Notes under the pieces: generated by a model
Seen by the model: only the letters and a program-made list of their open reading frames with translations
Told to the model about the DNA's origin: nothing
Databases searched by the model: none
Part shown: positions 1 to 9,017 of the stretch, in pieces
Layout of the letters: each line of letters begins with the position of its first letter
Numbering within the stretch: the stretch's first letter is position 1
Made by a program: the position numbers and the translations under genes
From: Erwinia pyrifoliae DSM 12163
GTDB taxonomy: Bacteria > Pseudomonadota > Gammaproteobacteria > Enterobacterales > Enterobacteriaceae
DNA length: 64,000 nucleotides
Reading direction: 5' to 3'
Assembly: GCF_000026985.1 (NCBI RefSeq)
Contig: NC_017390.1
Location: 3,773,257 to 3,837,256, forward strand

Positions 1-982
1 CCTGATGAGCTGCAGTAATAAATGCGCGGAAATCATCGCGCGTACCAAAACGGCGGGTAGGTGCGTACATGCCCAGAGGCTGATAGCCCCAACTGCCGTC
101 AAAAGGATGCTCATTGACCGGCATCAGTTCCAGATGGGTAAAGCCCATCTCTTTGGCGTACGGCACCAGCTGCTGCGCCAGCTCCTGATAACTGAGCCAG
201 AAATGATTGTCGGTATGCCGCCGCCAGGAGCCGAGATGCACTTCATAGATGGAGATAGGTGCATCGAAACCGTTAGCGCGTTGGCGCTGCGGTGACAGCC
301 TGGTTTTTTCAGGAATACCGCAGATCATGGAAGCGCTTTGCGGGCGCATCTGCGCTTCAAACGCATAGGGATCGGCCTTTAGCCGCAGCTGGCCGTGATT
401 ATCGATAATTTCGAATTTATATAACTGGCCATCACGCGCTGCGGGAATAAACAGCTCCCAGACCCCCATTTCGCGCCGCAGGCGCATCGGGTGGCGGCGT
501 CCATCCCAGTAGTTGAACTCACCGACCACGGAAACACGCTGAGCATTAGGTGCCCATACCGCAAAGCGCGTACCGGCCACACCATCAATCATCGTCCCAT
601 GAGCGCCCAGGGTTTCATAGGGACGCAGATGCGTCCCCTCCGCCAGCAGCCAGCTGTCCATCTCTGGCAGCAGCGGGCCAAAGCGCCAGGCATCATCGAT
701 CAGGTTTTGCTGGCCGTGCCAGGTGACGGCCAGCTGATAACGAAACGGCTTTTTACGCCTGGGTATCACCGCCTGAAAAAAACCACGCGCGTCCAGGCAC
801 TCAAGCTGCACGCATTGATTACCGGTACGGGTATCGATCACCCAGACTTCGCTGGCATCAGGCAACAGGGCGCGCACTTCCAGACCGAGGCGGGTTTGGT
901 GCATCCCCAAAACGGAAAAGGGGTCAGCAAAGTGACCGGAGACAACGGCATTAATCACACGACTATCCACTAGCTCTGACAT
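1..982 (-). CDS. glgB: 1,4-alpha-glucan branching enzyme GlgB (N-terminal part)
   Basis: Glycogen branching enzyme, which makes alpha-1,6 branch points in cytoplasmic glycogen. About 327 codons are visible and the gene runs off the left edge (the E. coli enzyme is about 728 residues). From the Met at 982 the protein starts [16 protein letters not shown]. It carries the N-terminal carbohydrate-binding fold with [11 protein letters not shown], then enters the GH13 barrel with YEVHLGSWR and [18 protein letters not shown]. It lies downstream of asd on the same strand, as in enterobacteria, so the remaining glg genes should lie beyond the edge. A 377-bp gap and the asd terminator separate the two, so glgB probably has its own promoter there. 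Confidence 0.96.
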   Translation of the reverse strand, partial: MSELVDSRVINAVVSGHFADPFSVLGMHQTRLGLEVRALLPDASEVWVIDTRTGNQCVQLECLDARGFFQAVIPRRKKPFRYQLAVTWHGQQNLIDDAWRFGPLLPEMDSWLLAEGTHLRPYETLGAHGTMIDGVAGTRFAVWAPNAQRVSVVGEFNYWDGRRHPMRLRREMGVWELFIPAARDGQLYKFEIIDNHGQLRLKADPYAFEAQMRPQSASMICGIPEKTRLSPQRQRANGFDAPISIYEVHLGSWRRHTDNHFWLSYQELAQQLVPYAKEMGFTHLELMPVNEHPFDGSWGYQPLGMYAPTRRFGTRDDFRAFITAAHQ

Positions 983-1359
983 GACATTCTTCCCGTGACG
1001 GTCGGCAGGCAACGGGCGATGCCCGATAGCGGGGAATCGCCAATGCGCTGTTATTTATTAAGCCTTAAACACGCTGACAGGGCGGGTAAACCTCCGTGAG
1101 AAAAACCGCCGCAGCGCGCGACAAACTAGCGTTACAAAAAAATAACATTCGGGACGATGGCTTTTTAAGCATAGCCCTACGGATAGCAATATTCAGGCTA
1201 AAATGAGACAAATATCTCTCTTTCAGATTAAGGCGATCGAAGCAGAGGCTACGGCAGATGAAATAGCCGGTTTTCCCTGTGGCTGAAACGAAAATGGCGC
1301 GTTGACATGGCGTGATGGCAGGAAGTGAAAGCAGGAATAACGTATCTATACCAGGAAAA
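983..1359. other. asd-glgB intergenic region
   Basis: About 380 bp without a convincing gene. It must hold the glgB promoter, since asd ends in a strong terminator just upstream. Short open frames here show no recognisable protein and no codon pattern like the neighbours. Confidence 0.5.
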
Positions 1360-1382
1360 TTCCCCCGCACGATGCAGGGGAA
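1360..1382 (-). terminator. Rho-independent terminator of asd
   Basis: Read on the minus strand, 12 bases after the asd stop codon: a 10-bp stem (TTCCCCTGCA with TGCGGGGGAA, one G-T pair), a 3-base loop, then a run of four T. This is the standard form of an intrinsic terminator. Confidence 0.8.
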
Positions 1383-1394
1383 CAGATAGCAGGA

Positions 1395-2504
1395 TTAATC
1401 CACCAGCAGGCGCAGCATGCGGCGCAGCGGCTCGGCGGCACCCCATAGCAGCTGGTCACCCACGGTGAAGGCCGAGAGATATTCCGGCCCCATATTCAGT
1501 TTACGCAAACGGCCAACCGGCGTATTCAGCGTGCCGGTTACCGCCGCTGGCGTCAGCTCACGCAGGGTGATGTCACGATCGTTTGGCACCACTTTTACCC
1601 ACGGGTTATGATCGCCCAGCAGCCGTTCGATTTCCGCCAGCGGCAGATCTTTTTTCAGCTTCAGGGTAAATGCCTGGCTGTGGCAGCGTAACGCACCCAC
1701 GCGTACGCATAAACCATCAACCGGGATAGCGTGGCTGGTGCGCAAAATTTTGTTGGTTTCGGCCTGGCCCTTCCACTCTTCGCGCGTCTGGCCGTTGTCC
1801 AGCTGTTTGTCAATCCACGGGATCAGGCTGCCCGCCAGCGGCACGCCAAAATTGTCGGTTGGCAATACGCCGCTGCGGCCCATCTCGGTCACTTTGCGCT
1901 CGATATCGAGGATGGCAGAAGCCGGATTTTGCAGCTCTTTTGCCACATTGTCATGCAGCATCCCCATCTGGGTCAGCAGTTCGCGCATATGACGCGCCCC
2001 GCCCCCGGACGCCGCCTGATAGGTGGCAACAGAGACCCACTCCACCAGGTTATTGGCAAACAGGCCGCCCAGAGACATCAGCATCAGGCTGACGGTGCAG
2101 TTACCGCCAACAAAGGTTTTGATCCCGCGTTCCAGGCCATCGCGGATCACCTGGTGGTTAACCGGGTCGAGGATAATAATCGCGTCGTCTGCCATGCGCA
2201 GAGTGGACGCGGCATCAATCCAGTAACCCTGCCAGCCCGCAGCCCGCAGCTCAGGATAGATGTCGCTGGTGTAATCGCCGCCCTGACAGGTGATAATGAT
2301 ATCCAGCGCTTTCAGCGCTTCAATATCGCTGGCATCCTGCAAAATACCTGCTGACTGCCCGCCAAACGCGGGTGCCGCCTGGCCATGCTGGGAGGTGGAG
2401 AAAAACACCGGGCGAATCACATCAAAATCACGTTCTTCGCTCATGCGCTGCATCAGTACGGAACCCACCATGCCGCGCCAGCCAATCAATCCTACTGTTT
2501 TCAT
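1395..2504 (-). CDS. asd: aspartate-semialdehyde dehydrogenase
   Basis: Reduces beta-aspartyl phosphate to aspartate semialdehyde with NADPH, the branch point to lysine, diaminopimelate, threonine and methionine. At 369 residues it matches the E. coli enzyme (367). The N-terminus [17 protein letters not shown] is the NADP-binding loop. [15 protein letters not shown] holds the catalytic cysteine near residue 135. It lies between the gluconate genes and glgB, all on the minus strand; yhgN, which sits next to asd in E. coli, is missing. Confidence 0.98.
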   Translation of the reverse strand: MKTVGLIGWRGMVGSVLMQRMSEERDFDVIRPVFFSTSQHGQAAPAFGGQSAGILQDASDIEALKALDIIITCQGGDYTSDIYPELRAAGWQGYWIDAASTLRMADDAIIILDPVNHQVIRDGLERGIKTFVGGNCTVSLMLMSLGGLFANNLVEWVSVATYQAASGGGARHMRELLTQMGMLHDNVAKELQNPASAILDIERKVTEMGRSGVLPTDNFGVPLAGSLIPWIDKQLDNGQTREEWKGQAETNKILRTSHAIPVDGLCVRVGALRCHSQAFTLKLKKDLPLAEIERLLGDHNPWVKVVPNDRDITLRELTPAAVTGTLNTPVGRLRKLNMGPEYLSAFTVGDQLLWGAAEPLRRMLRLLVD

Positions 2505-2689
2505 GTTAAACCTGCTTCAGGCGGCCTGAACTGCCAGTCACGCCTGACCTGTTAGAGTTAAAAATCAGGCTTAAACCTTACAAGTTGCAGAAAAAGTGGC
2601 AAGTGAATTAAATCGATAAGCCCGTTTTTTTTAGCAGCGCTGCTTATAATCGGCGATACGCTGCCTGATAAAGCAGCGCTCGCCAGACT

Positions 2690-4030
2690 TTATGACAGCA
2701 GTTCGAAAGCGATCATGCCAATGATTGCCCCCACGGTGCCGAGAAGGGTTTCCATCAGCGTCCAGGTTTTCAGCGTCTGCCCTTCGCTAGCGCCGGTGAA
2801 GCGGCCAAACAGCCAGAAACCTGCGTCATTGACGTGGCTGAAGATAACAGAACCCCCGGCAATGCAGATTGACAGGGCGGCCATCTGCGCACCAGAATAG
2901 TGCAGCGGCTCAATCACCGGCATAATCAGACCCACTGCGGTCAGACAGGCCACGGTGGCCGAACCCTGGATGATACGCACCGCTCCCGCCAGCACAAAGC
3001 ACGCCAGCGCCACCGGTAAACCGGCCCCGGTCAGCGCATTGCCCAGCGCCGGGCCAACGCCCGAATCCACCAGCACCTGCTTAAATACGCCGCCAGCACC
3101 GATAACCAGCAGAATAATGCCCGCCGGCTGCAGCGCCGCGCCGCAAATCTGCATCACGCGCTCTTTGCCCATGCCCTGACGGTAAGCAAGGCCATAAATG
3201 GCCACCAGACAGGCCAGCAGAATGGCGGTAAACGGATGGCCAATAAACTCCAGCCACTGGTACAGGCTGCTGCCCGGCGTGGTGAAACGCGCGCCGATGG
3301 TTTTTAGTCCCACCAGAATCAGCGGAAACAGGATCAGCGACAGGCTGAAGCCAAACGACGGCAGCTTGCTTTCATCAAACTCCGGGTGGCTTCCTTCTGC
3401 AGGCAGGCCAAACTGGACGTGCTGGCTAATAAAGCGGCCAAACAGCGGCCCGGCAATCAGCATCCCCGGAATAGCGGCACACAGCCCCAGCAGGATCATC
3501 CAGCCAAAGTCGGCATGCATCTGCGACGCCAGCAGCATCGGTGCCGGGCCGGGCAGCAGGAACGCAGCGGCGGCGGCAACCCCGGCAAACAGCGGGATAA
3601 CCAGCTTCACCAGGTTATCGCCGGTGCGGCGCGCCACGGCGAAAGCAATACTGATCAACAGCACCACAGCCACCTCAAAAAACAGCGGCAGGGCGCAAAT
3701 CAACCCGGCAATCCCCATCGCATAATGAGCGCGACTTTCACCAAAGGTTTTCAGCATGCGGATAGCGATTTGATCGACCGCGCCGGTTTCATGCAGGATT
3801 TTGCCGAACATCGCCCCAAGCGCGACGACGATAGCCAGAAAACCGAGGGTGCCACCCATGCCTTTTTGCATGGTTTCGGCGATTTTATCCAGCGGCATAC
3901 CGGAAAACAGCCCGGCACCGATGGACACTAACATCAGCGCCACGAAAGCGTGCATACGCGCCTTCATCACCAAAAACAGCAGCAGCAGCACCGAACCCGC
4001 TGCGGTTAATACCAGCGTTGCCGTACTCAT
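2690..4030 (-). CDS. gntU: low-affinity gluconate transporter GntU
   Basis: Inner-membrane gluconate:proton symporter of the GntP family. The 446 residues are almost entirely hydrophobic, with about 12-14 membrane segments. MKARMHAFVALMLVSIGAG, LPGPAPMLLASQ and RIIQGSATVACLTAVGL follow GntU closely. The start ATG overlaps the gntK stop by 4 bases (ATGA), so the two genes are translationally coupled in one gluconate operon controlled by GntR. GntT is the closest alternative, but the gene order and the N-terminus favour GntU. Confidence 0.95.
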   Translation of the reverse strand: MSTATLVLTAAGSVLLLLFLVMKARMHAFVALMLVSIGAGLFSGMPLDKIAETMQKGMGGTLGFLAIVVALGAMFGKILHETGAVDQIAIRMLKTFGESRAHYAMGIAGLICALPLFFEVAVVLLISIAFAVARRTGDNLVKLVIPLFAGVAAAAAFLLPGPAPMLLASQMHADFGWMILLGLCAAIPGMLIAGPLFGRFISQHVQFGLPAEGSHPEFDESKLPSFGFSLSLILFPLILVGLKTIGARFTTPGSSLYQWLEFIGHPFTAILLACLVAIYGLAYRQGMGKERVMQICGAALQPAGIILLVIGAGGVFKQVLVDSGVGPALGNALTGAGLPVALACFVLAGAVRIIQGSATVACLTAVGLIMPVIEPLHYSGAQMAALSICIAGGSVIFSHVNDAGFWLFGRFTGASEGQTLKTWTLMETLLGTVGAIIGMIAFELLS

Positions 4031-4575
4031 GGCGCTGTGCTTATTTGTGTGATGGCTGCGTCAATGGTTTTCAGGGTTGTGGCAACAACCGCATCCAGCG
4101 GCTGATGAATATCGACCACCCGCACATCGTTTTCATCGTCACCCGGCTGCTCCAGCGTGGCAAACTGCGTGACCAGCATCTGGGGTTTGAAGAAATGCCC
4201 TTTGCGCGCACGCAGTCGCGATTCGATCGTATCGGCGTCTCCTTTCAGATAAACGAAGGAGAGGTTCGGATTACCCTTGCGCAGAATATCGCGATAGCTC
4301 TTTTTCAGTGCCGAACAGACTATCAGTGAGATTGCGTTTGTGCGCTGCATGGCAAATGCCGCATCGTTGATCGCCTGCAACCACGGGCGACGGTCGTCGT
4401 CATCGAGCGGGTGGCCAGCGGACATTTTTTCGATGTTGACGCGTGGATGCAGGAAGTCACCGTCGAGAAAGGCGGCCTTCAGCCGGTAAGCCACCGCGTT
4501 GGCAACGGCGGATTTGCCGCTACCGGAAACGCCCATCAGCACAAACACATGATTGGACGGAGAAAATGTCGTCAT
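4027..4575 (-). CDS. gntK: gluconokinase GntK
   Basis: Phosphorylates gluconate to 6-phosphogluconate for the Entner-Doudoroff and pentose phosphate routes. The start chosen is the ATG at 4575, with GGAG 8 bases upstream, giving 182 residues (MTTFSPSNHVFVLMGVSGSG). The frame is open further upstream but without homology. The P-loop is GVSGSGKSA, and FLDGDFLHPRVNIEKM is the gluconate-binding stretch of the family. It is the first gene of the gntKU operon, about 40 bp downstream of a GntR operator. Confidence 0.97.
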   Translation of the reverse strand: MTTFSPSNHVFVLMGVSGSGKSAVANAVAYRLKAAFLDGDFLHPRVNIEKMSAGHPLDDDDRRPWLQAINDAAFAMQRTNAISLIVCSALKKSYRDILRKGNPNLSFVYLKGDADTIESRLRARKGHFFKPQMLVTQFATLEQPGDDENDVRVVDIHQPLDAVVATTLKTIDAAITQISTAP

Positions 4576-4615
4576 TATTGTTGCTCCGGCAGAAATGAGC
4601 AGCCATGTCAGCCGC

Positions 4616-4633
4616 ATTGTTATCGGTAACATT
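4616..4633 (-). promoter_or_regulatory. GntR operator upstream of gntK
   Basis: The sequence ATTGTTATCGGTAACATT contains the inverted repeat TGTTA-TCGG-TAACA, close to the published E. coli GntR site ATGTTACCGGTAACAT. It lies 41-58 bp before the gntK start and faces gntR 180 bp away, as expected for gluconate-relieved repression of gntKU. Confidence 0.75.
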
Positions 4634-4783
4634 GTTAGGGCGTGAAGGGGTGATGGCAACAGCCTTATTGGAAAAAACTGGTAAATGTGAGGGTTGTCAA
4701 AAAAAACGCAGAATCAGACTAAGAGAGGCACAAAGAGGTAAGGCGCACGCGCAGCACGGTTATTTCACCACGCGCTCCGCCCC

Positions 4784-4804
4784 GCAGCCCCACGGCCGGG
4801 CTGC
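4784..4804 (-). terminator. hairpin after gntR
   Basis: GCAGCCC and GGGCTGC form a 7-bp stem 7 bases past the gntR stop. There is no T run on the minus strand, so this is a GC hairpin that may stabilise the 3' end rather than a textbook terminator. Confidence 0.4.
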
Positions 4805-4811
4805 GCCTTGA

Positions 4812-5807
4812 TCAGATACTTTCGCCGGGCGAAATGGTAAATCCGACATCCACCGGTTGATGAGTGACGTGCTCCCCACGGATGCGTGCCAACAACAGCC
4901 GGGCCGCCTGACAGCCAATACGTTCACGCGGCGTTTGCACCGTGGCCAGCCGTGGCGTCACCACCTGAGCAATATCATGGCCGTGAAATCCGGCGATGGC
5001 CATCTGCTGCGGCACGCGCAGCCCCTGGCGCTGGCATTCAAACATCGCGCCTACCGCCAGATCGTCATTGGTGCAAAAAAGGCTGTCGGTTTGCGGATAG
5101 CGCTTCTGCGCTTCACATAACAGCATCGCCCCTGCGGAAAACGACGACGCCGCTTCCATCATCACGCTCTTTGGCTCCAGCCCGGCATCCAGCATAGCGA
5201 GGCGATAGCCCTGCTCTTTTTGCAAGGTACGTTCATCAAGGCGCGCTCCCAGGTACACCGTGTGCCGATGGCCTTTTTGCAGGATGGCCTGGGTCATCTG
5301 CCGCGCCGCCTCTACGTTATCGATCCCCACCGCCATATCAAGACAGGGTGAGATACAGTCCATCGTCTCTACCACCGGAATGCCGGCGGTTTCGATCATG
5401 CGCAGACTGGCTGCGGTGTGGTTACGTTCGGTGAGGATCAGCCCGTCAATATTCCATGCCAGTAACGATCGCAGCTGTAACTCTTCTTTTTCAGCGCTGT
5501 AGCCAAAATGACCCAGCAGCGTCTGGTAGCCTGCGGCGTCGGTTACGGCTTCAATACCGCGCAGCACGTCGGCAAACACCTGGTTGGTCAGAGAGGGCAG
5601 CAGCACGCCAATAGCCCGGCTGGTGGCGTTGGAGAGCATATCCGGGGCGCGATTGGGAATATAACCCAGTGCATCCAGCGCGGCGGCGATCTTGCTCTGC
5701 AACGCGGCAGAGACCCGTTCAGGATTACGCAGATAACGGCTAACGGTCATTTTTGTGATGCCGACGCGATCGGCAACATCCTGTAATCCTGGTCTTTTTT
5801 TCTTCAT
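4812..5807 (-). CDS. gntR: gluconate utilisation repressor GntR (LacI family)
   Basis: LacI-type repressor of gluconate genes, released by gluconate. The start at 5807 (MKKKRPGLQDVADRVGITKM) gives 331 residues, the E. coli length; 24 extra upstream codons are open but unsupported. The helix-turn-helix is LQDVADRVGITKMTVSRYLR (residues about 7-26), with the hinge helix near residue 55, followed by a periplasmic-binding-protein-like sensor domain. It is separately transcribed upstream of gntKU. Confidence 0.96.
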   Translation of the reverse strand: MKKKRPGLQDVADRVGITKMTVSRYLRNPERVSAALQSKIAAALDALGYIPNRAPDMLSNATSRAIGVLLPSLTNQVFADVLRGIEAVTDAAGYQTLLGHFGYSAEKEELQLRSLLAWNIDGLILTERNHTAASLRMIETAGIPVVETMDCISPCLDMAVGIDNVEAARQMTQAILQKGHRHTVYLGARLDERTLQKEQGYRLAMLDAGLEPKSVMMEAASSFSAGAMLLCEAQKRYPQTDSLFCTNDDLAVGAMFECQRQGLRVPQQMAIAGFHGHDIAQVVTPRLATVQTPRERIGCQAARLLLARIRGEHVTHQPVDVGFTISPGESI

Positions 5808-5962
5808 TTTCTTCAGCTGGCAGGAATGTGTTAAGCGGAGTGTAACAAAAAGCGGGGAGTTGACGTTAACCTGAAGCAAACCCGTGAATCAATCTCACAG
5901 ATCTGCTTTTCTGACGCCGGGCTGGCAGTACGGCCACCCGTCGGCCAGGCGGCGCAAACAGC

Positions 5963-5989
5963 AAAAAAGGGGTGCGGCTTAGCGCACCC
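5963..5989 (-). terminator. Rho-independent terminator of yhhW
   Basis: On the minus strand: stem GGGTGCG / CGCACCC with a 6-base loop, then CTTTTTTG. It starts about 19 bases after the yhhW stop. Confidence 0.85.
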
Positions 5990-6007
5990 GATAAGAAATG
6001 ACGGTAT

Positions 6008-6703
6008 TTACACTGCTGGCAGATCAAACACCAGGATCTCGGCAGCGCTGCCGGCGGTTATCGCCAGCGATTGCTCATCCCAGATTGCCAGGGCATCGCT
6101 GGTACTTGCCTGCTCTCCGTTGACGGTCACTTCACCTTTCACCACCTGGATCCAGATGCGGCGACCGTCAGCAACATCAATACTGCCCTGCTCGCCCGCC
6201 TGCAACGCCCAGCGCGACAGCGTCATATCCTGGTACACCTTTAGCGATCCCTCACGCGCATCCGGCGAGAGCACCAGCTGGCGACCCTGAGCATCATCAA
6301 AACGGCGCTGCTCATAACGCGGCTCAATCCCGCTACGTTCCGGGATAATCCAAATCTGATACAGATGCAGCGCCACGGTTTTGCTGGCGTTGTACTCCGA
6401 GTGACGCACGCCGCTACCAGCGCTCATAATCTGAAACTCGCCTGCCGGGATCTGCTCTTTATTCCCCATACTGTCCTGATGCTCAACGGTACCGGACAGC
6501 ACATAGGTGAGGATTTCCATGTCCTTATGCGGATGCGTACCAAATCCCTGCCCGGCGTCGATCACATCTTCGTTAATCACCCGCAGCGCCGAAAAGCCCA
6601 TAAACCTGGCATCGTGGTAATCCGCGAAGGAGAAGGTGTGATAGCTGTCCAGCCAGCCATGATTAGCATGCCCGCGATCTTGTGCTTTGCGTAGGTAAAT
6701 CAT
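6008..6703 (-). CDS. yhhW: pirin family protein YhhW (quercetin 2,3-dioxygenase type)
   Basis: Two-cupin pirin, 231 residues, identical in length to E. coli YhhW, which has quercetinase activity in vitro. It begins MIYLRKAQDRGHANHGWLDS. The first cupin carries the metal ligands in GFGTHPHKDMEILTYVLSG (two His and a Glu) and the downstream His in GSGVRHSEYN. It lies between gntR and the RyhB RNA; yhhX, which follows it in E. coli, is absent. The physiological substrate is unknown. Confidence 0.94.
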   Translation of the reverse strand: MIYLRKAQDRGHANHGWLDSYHTFSFADYHDARFMGFSALRVINEDVIDAGQGFGTHPHKDMEILTYVLSGTVEHQDSMGNKEQIPAGEFQIMSAGSGVRHSEYNASKTVALHLYQIWIIPERSGIEPRYEQRRFDDAQGRQLVLSPDAREGSLKVYQDMTLSRWALQAGEQGSIDVADGRRIWIQVVKGEVTVNGEQASTSDALAIWDEQSLAITAGSAAEILVFDLPAV

Positions 6704-6849
6704 ATTCCGTTCTCCTCAAGGTTTTCACCCAGTCTGAACCTGGAGAACCTGTGATGATAGCGGAGAAAATTGTCTTCTCTGTTCAAATTATTCGACGTAG
6801 CTGGCGGCAGGACATCAGCAGGTTTGATACGGCGGGGAGCGGCCAAATG

Positions 6850-6950
6850 GCAAAAAAAAGCCAGCACCCGTGCTGGCTAAAATTATTGGAAGCAATGTGA
6901 GCAATGTCGTGCTTTTTCAGCTGGCACCGTGAGCCGTGCTGAAAAAGCAT
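6850..6950 (-). ncRNA. ryhB: RyhB iron-responsive small RNA
   Basis: On the minus strand the core AAAGCACGACATTGCTCACA and the following TTGCTTCCA match the conserved seed of E. coli RyhB. The 3' end is a perfect terminator, GCCAGCAC-GG-GTGCTGGC followed by TTTTTTT. RyhB is the Hfq-dependent RNA made in iron starvation that represses iron-using proteins and activates siderophore functions. The locus (next to yhhY) is also the E. coli one. The 5' end is inferred from the promoter, giving about 100 nt. The 5' third differs from E. coli: a 12-bp arm (TGCTTTTTCAGC and its complement) folds around a short inner stem, and its 3' arm overlaps the start of the seed. Confidence 0.93.
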
Positions 6951-6953
6951 AGC

Positions 6954-6984
6954 AATAATAATCATTATCATTCGTATTTGTAAA
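6954..6984 (-). promoter_or_regulatory. ryhB promoter with Fur box
   Basis: The Fur box at 6954-6972 reads AATGATAATGATTATTATT on the minus strand, close to the 19-bp consensus GATAATGATAATCATTATC. A -35 TTTACA (6979-6984) and a -10 TATTAT (6955-6960) with an 18-bp spacer flank and overlap it, so Fur-iron should occlude RNA polymerase. The start of RyhB falls near 6948-6950. Confidence 0.88.
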
Positions 6985-7069
6985 GTCGTTTTATGATTAA
7001 TTTTTTTCTTGCTTAGATGTGGAAAAACCCTGATTTTAAAGAGGATTTCAATAAACGAGGAGTAGCGAG

Positions 7070-7555
7070 ATGAGTGAGATCGTGATTCGACATGTGGTTG
7101 CCGAAGATGCCGGTGCGCTGCTTTAGCTATACAGCCAGCCGGACACCATGGCCGATACGCTACAGCTCCCTCACTCTTCGCTCAAAATGTGGCAGGAACG
7201 TATCAGTTCTGTCGCAGAAGGCGTGCAGATGCTTGTCGCCTGTATTGACGTGGGTCAGATCACGCTGATAGTAAACAGCCGGGCGCGCCGCCGCCATACG
7301 GCCAGTTTCGGCCTCGGCGTTGATAGCAATCATCGCGGTAAAGGCGTGGCAAAAGCCATGATGTGCGCCATTCTCGACCTGTGTGATAACTGGCTGGGGG
7401 TTGAGCGCGTTGAGCTGACGGTATTTGCCGATAATCAGGCGGCAATCGGGCTGTACGAGCATTTCGGTTTTGAAACCGAAGGCCGCGCCCGGCGTTTTGC
7501 GTTGCGCAACGGCCAGCAGGTCGATGCGCTGTATATGGCGCGTTTCCGCCAATGA
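7070..7555 (+). pseudogene. yhhY: yhhY acetyltransferase gene with an early amber codon
   Basis: GNAT acetyltransferase; E. coli YhhY acetylates amino acids such as phenylalanine and methionine. The frame from ATG 7070 (good site GAGGAG upstream) starts MSEIVIRHVVAEDAGALL, then meets TAG at codon 19 (7124-7126) and continues in frame to 7555. The total is 162 codons counting the stop, the length of the E. coli protein. The amber replaces what looks like a Gln codon (CAG to TAG) before LYSQPDTMADTLQLP. The acetyl-CoA loop GLGVDSNHRGKGVAKAMM and the C-terminus YMARFRQ are intact. An ATG at 7148 could restart a 135-residue fragment, but it has no ribosome binding site. Confidence 0.85.
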
Positions 7556-7563
7556 TGGTCATA

Positions 7564-7588
7564 GCGGGGAGGAATTTATCCTCCCCGC
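7564..7588. terminator. bidirectional hairpin between yhhY and ggt
   Basis: A perfect 9-bp stem GCGGGGAGG / CCTCCCCGC with a 7-base AT loop sits between the convergent yhhY and ggt genes. It lacks a T tract, so termination strength is uncertain. Confidence 0.55.
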
Positions 7589-7617
7589 CACCGCTAATCG
7601 ATAAAAGACCTGTCGAT

Positions 7618-8006
7618 TTAATATCCTGCGGTTAAATCATCAATGCTGCGCGGATCGGACGCACCATAACGCATACCGTCCGGTGCCAGCATAATGCTCT
7701 GGCTGCTGCCCATCGTCGACATCACCTTCACATTCTGACCCTTTTCCGTCAGCAGTTTCAGCGTATCCGGGCTAAAGCCCTTTTCTACCCGCAGCTGGTC
7801 CGGCAGCCACTGGTGGTGGAAACGCGGCGCGTTGGTGGCTTCAGCTACGTTCATACCAAAGTCGATGCTGTTAACCACCAGCTGCAACACGGTGGTGATA
7901 ATACGGCTCCCGCCAGGGCTGCCGGTCACCAGCCAGGTCTTGCCGTCTTTGACCACAATGGTCGGCGACATCGAGGAGAGCGGGCGTTTATACGGCTGTC
8001 GCCTCC
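7618..8006 (-). pseudogene. ggt: ggt, 3' fragment (small-subunit end)
   Basis: C-terminal part of gamma-glutamyltranspeptidase, the periplasmic enzyme that cleaves glutathione and other gamma-glutamyl compounds. From KRPLSSMSPTIVVKDG through TGSPGGSRIITTVLQ to the final DPRSIDDLTAGY it matches E. coli Ggt. Upstream the homology stops at about 8006, where a 1.86 kb insert begins. A few residues (about ANAVG) at the border are also lost. This piece has no start of its own. Confidence 0.9.
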
Positions 8007-8091
8007 ATGCGCCAGGCGCATAAAACACCTTACGGACTGTATTTATAGCTATAAATTAGCGAAAATAAGAAAAAAAATGAGAGCGGTGTTT

Positions 8092-8319
8092 ATGATTGAT
8101 ACTGTGGTAAGCGCGAGGGTATCGCCAGCTTTAAAAGCTGCCGCGATGGTCAATGCGAAAGCGCCTGGCCTGGATTTATCGACCGTTATTCGTATGGTCG
8201 TGAACCGTTTAGCTGTAAATGCGGAGCTGCCAAAGGATTTGCTTCAGCCTAACCAGCAAACCTTAGAAGCTATCCGAAACTTAGAAAACGGTGTCGATAT
8301 TTTCAAAGGAAACTTATAA
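8092..8319 (+). CDS. RelB/DinJ-family antitoxin-like protein
   Basis: 75 residues from ATG 8092 (an ATG at 8077 would add five). Ribbon-helix-helix N-terminus: VSARVSPALKAAAMVNAKAP, then LDLSTVIRMVVNRLA, then LPKDLLQPNQQTLEAIRN. The pattern R(V/I)...LK...A, ...PNQ.T...I.N.E.G.D follows E. coli DinJ closely. DinJ neutralises the RNase YafQ and represses its own operon; no YafQ-like toxin follows here. The next gene begins 4 bases after the stop, so the partner may be that unknown protein, or the antitoxin may serve only as a DNA-binding regulator of the cassette. Confidence 0.75.
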   Translation: MIDTVVSARVSPALKAAAMVNAKAPGLDLSTVIRMVVNRLAVNAELPKDLLQPNQQTLEAIRNLENGVDIFKGNL

Positions 8320-8323
8320 CCAC

Positions 8324-9017
8324 ATGATCAGTAATTCAGACCTTATTACCGGAATGCAAGCTGACAGTCTGTTAGCAGTGCGTCTTGAGAAGGCTATGGG
8401 CGGCGTGAAAGACGCAATGGTAGACCAGGCCAAACGCATACAGCTTGGTGCCACGCGCCTGGCTTACTACACATCCTGTTTTACCGACAATTATCAGGAT
8501 GTATGCACCGGGCAGAAAAACGAAGACGTACGTTTTCTGGAAGCACTCGTGCAGCTGATAAAACAGGGATACGTAGTCACCAGAATGTTAAGGATATACG
8601 TGGATCTGCTATTGCACGGACTTACGGCAGACCGCATAAGCCGCATTAAAACGCTGCTGATTGGTAAAGGTGCCAGAATTGCGTCAGGCTCGATGACAAA
8701 CCAGGCGCAGGCGTATTCGGTCGTACTGGCTGCCAGCTACAGCTTCGGGACAAAGGTAGGAATAAATACAAAGCTGGCAAAAGTAAGCGCTGCAGCAGTA
8801 ACCATCGTCAGCTACTACGGGTACGTCCAGGAAGCCGCTGAGGCTGCAAACAGACTTAAACAGCGGAATCAAACCTATTACTACGCGCTGTACTCTGAAA
8901 AAACTGGAAATGCTCTATTTCATTATTGAGCCAGTCATCAGAAGAAACGATCACCTGTTTTCCCTCCCCACATCAGACAACGACATTGCTGACGCCATTG
9001 TGAGAATTATCAAATGA
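8324..9017 (+). pseudogene. unknown ~230-residue cassette protein, apparently frameshifted
   Basis: I do not recognise the family. The frame from ATG 8324 (MISNSDLITGMQADSLLAV) runs 201 residues to a stop at 8929. At an A6 run (8898-8903) the coding sense passes to the next frame. That frame continues smoothly with KLEMLYFIIEPVIRRNDHLF and ends IADAIVRIIK at 9017, overlapping the next start by 4 bases (ATGA). Removing one A restores a protein of about 231 residues, so this copy looks broken by a one-base indel or depends on frameshifting. A Gly/Ala-rich stretch around residues 130-180 (e.g. YSVVLAASYSFGTKVGI) could be membrane-active. A toxic effector is one possibility, not shown. Confidence 0.55.

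Noticed and set aside
5..973. Open frames on the plus strand (5-295 and 491-973)
   Set aside because: They are antisense shadows of glgB, whose minus-strand translation is a clear match to branching enzyme.
1065..1446. Minus-strand frames between asd and glgB
   Set aside because: They cross the asd terminator or overlap asd and show no family features.
2640..2690. Terminator after gntU
   Set aside because: There are GC palindromes (AGCAGCGCTGCT and others), but the T run lies on the wrong side for minus-strand transcription.
8898..8904. Programmed -1 ribosomal frameshift at A AAA AAC
   Set aside because: The heptamer exists, but its codon phase is wrong for standard -1 slippage, and the required change is +1. 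A simple indel is more likely.
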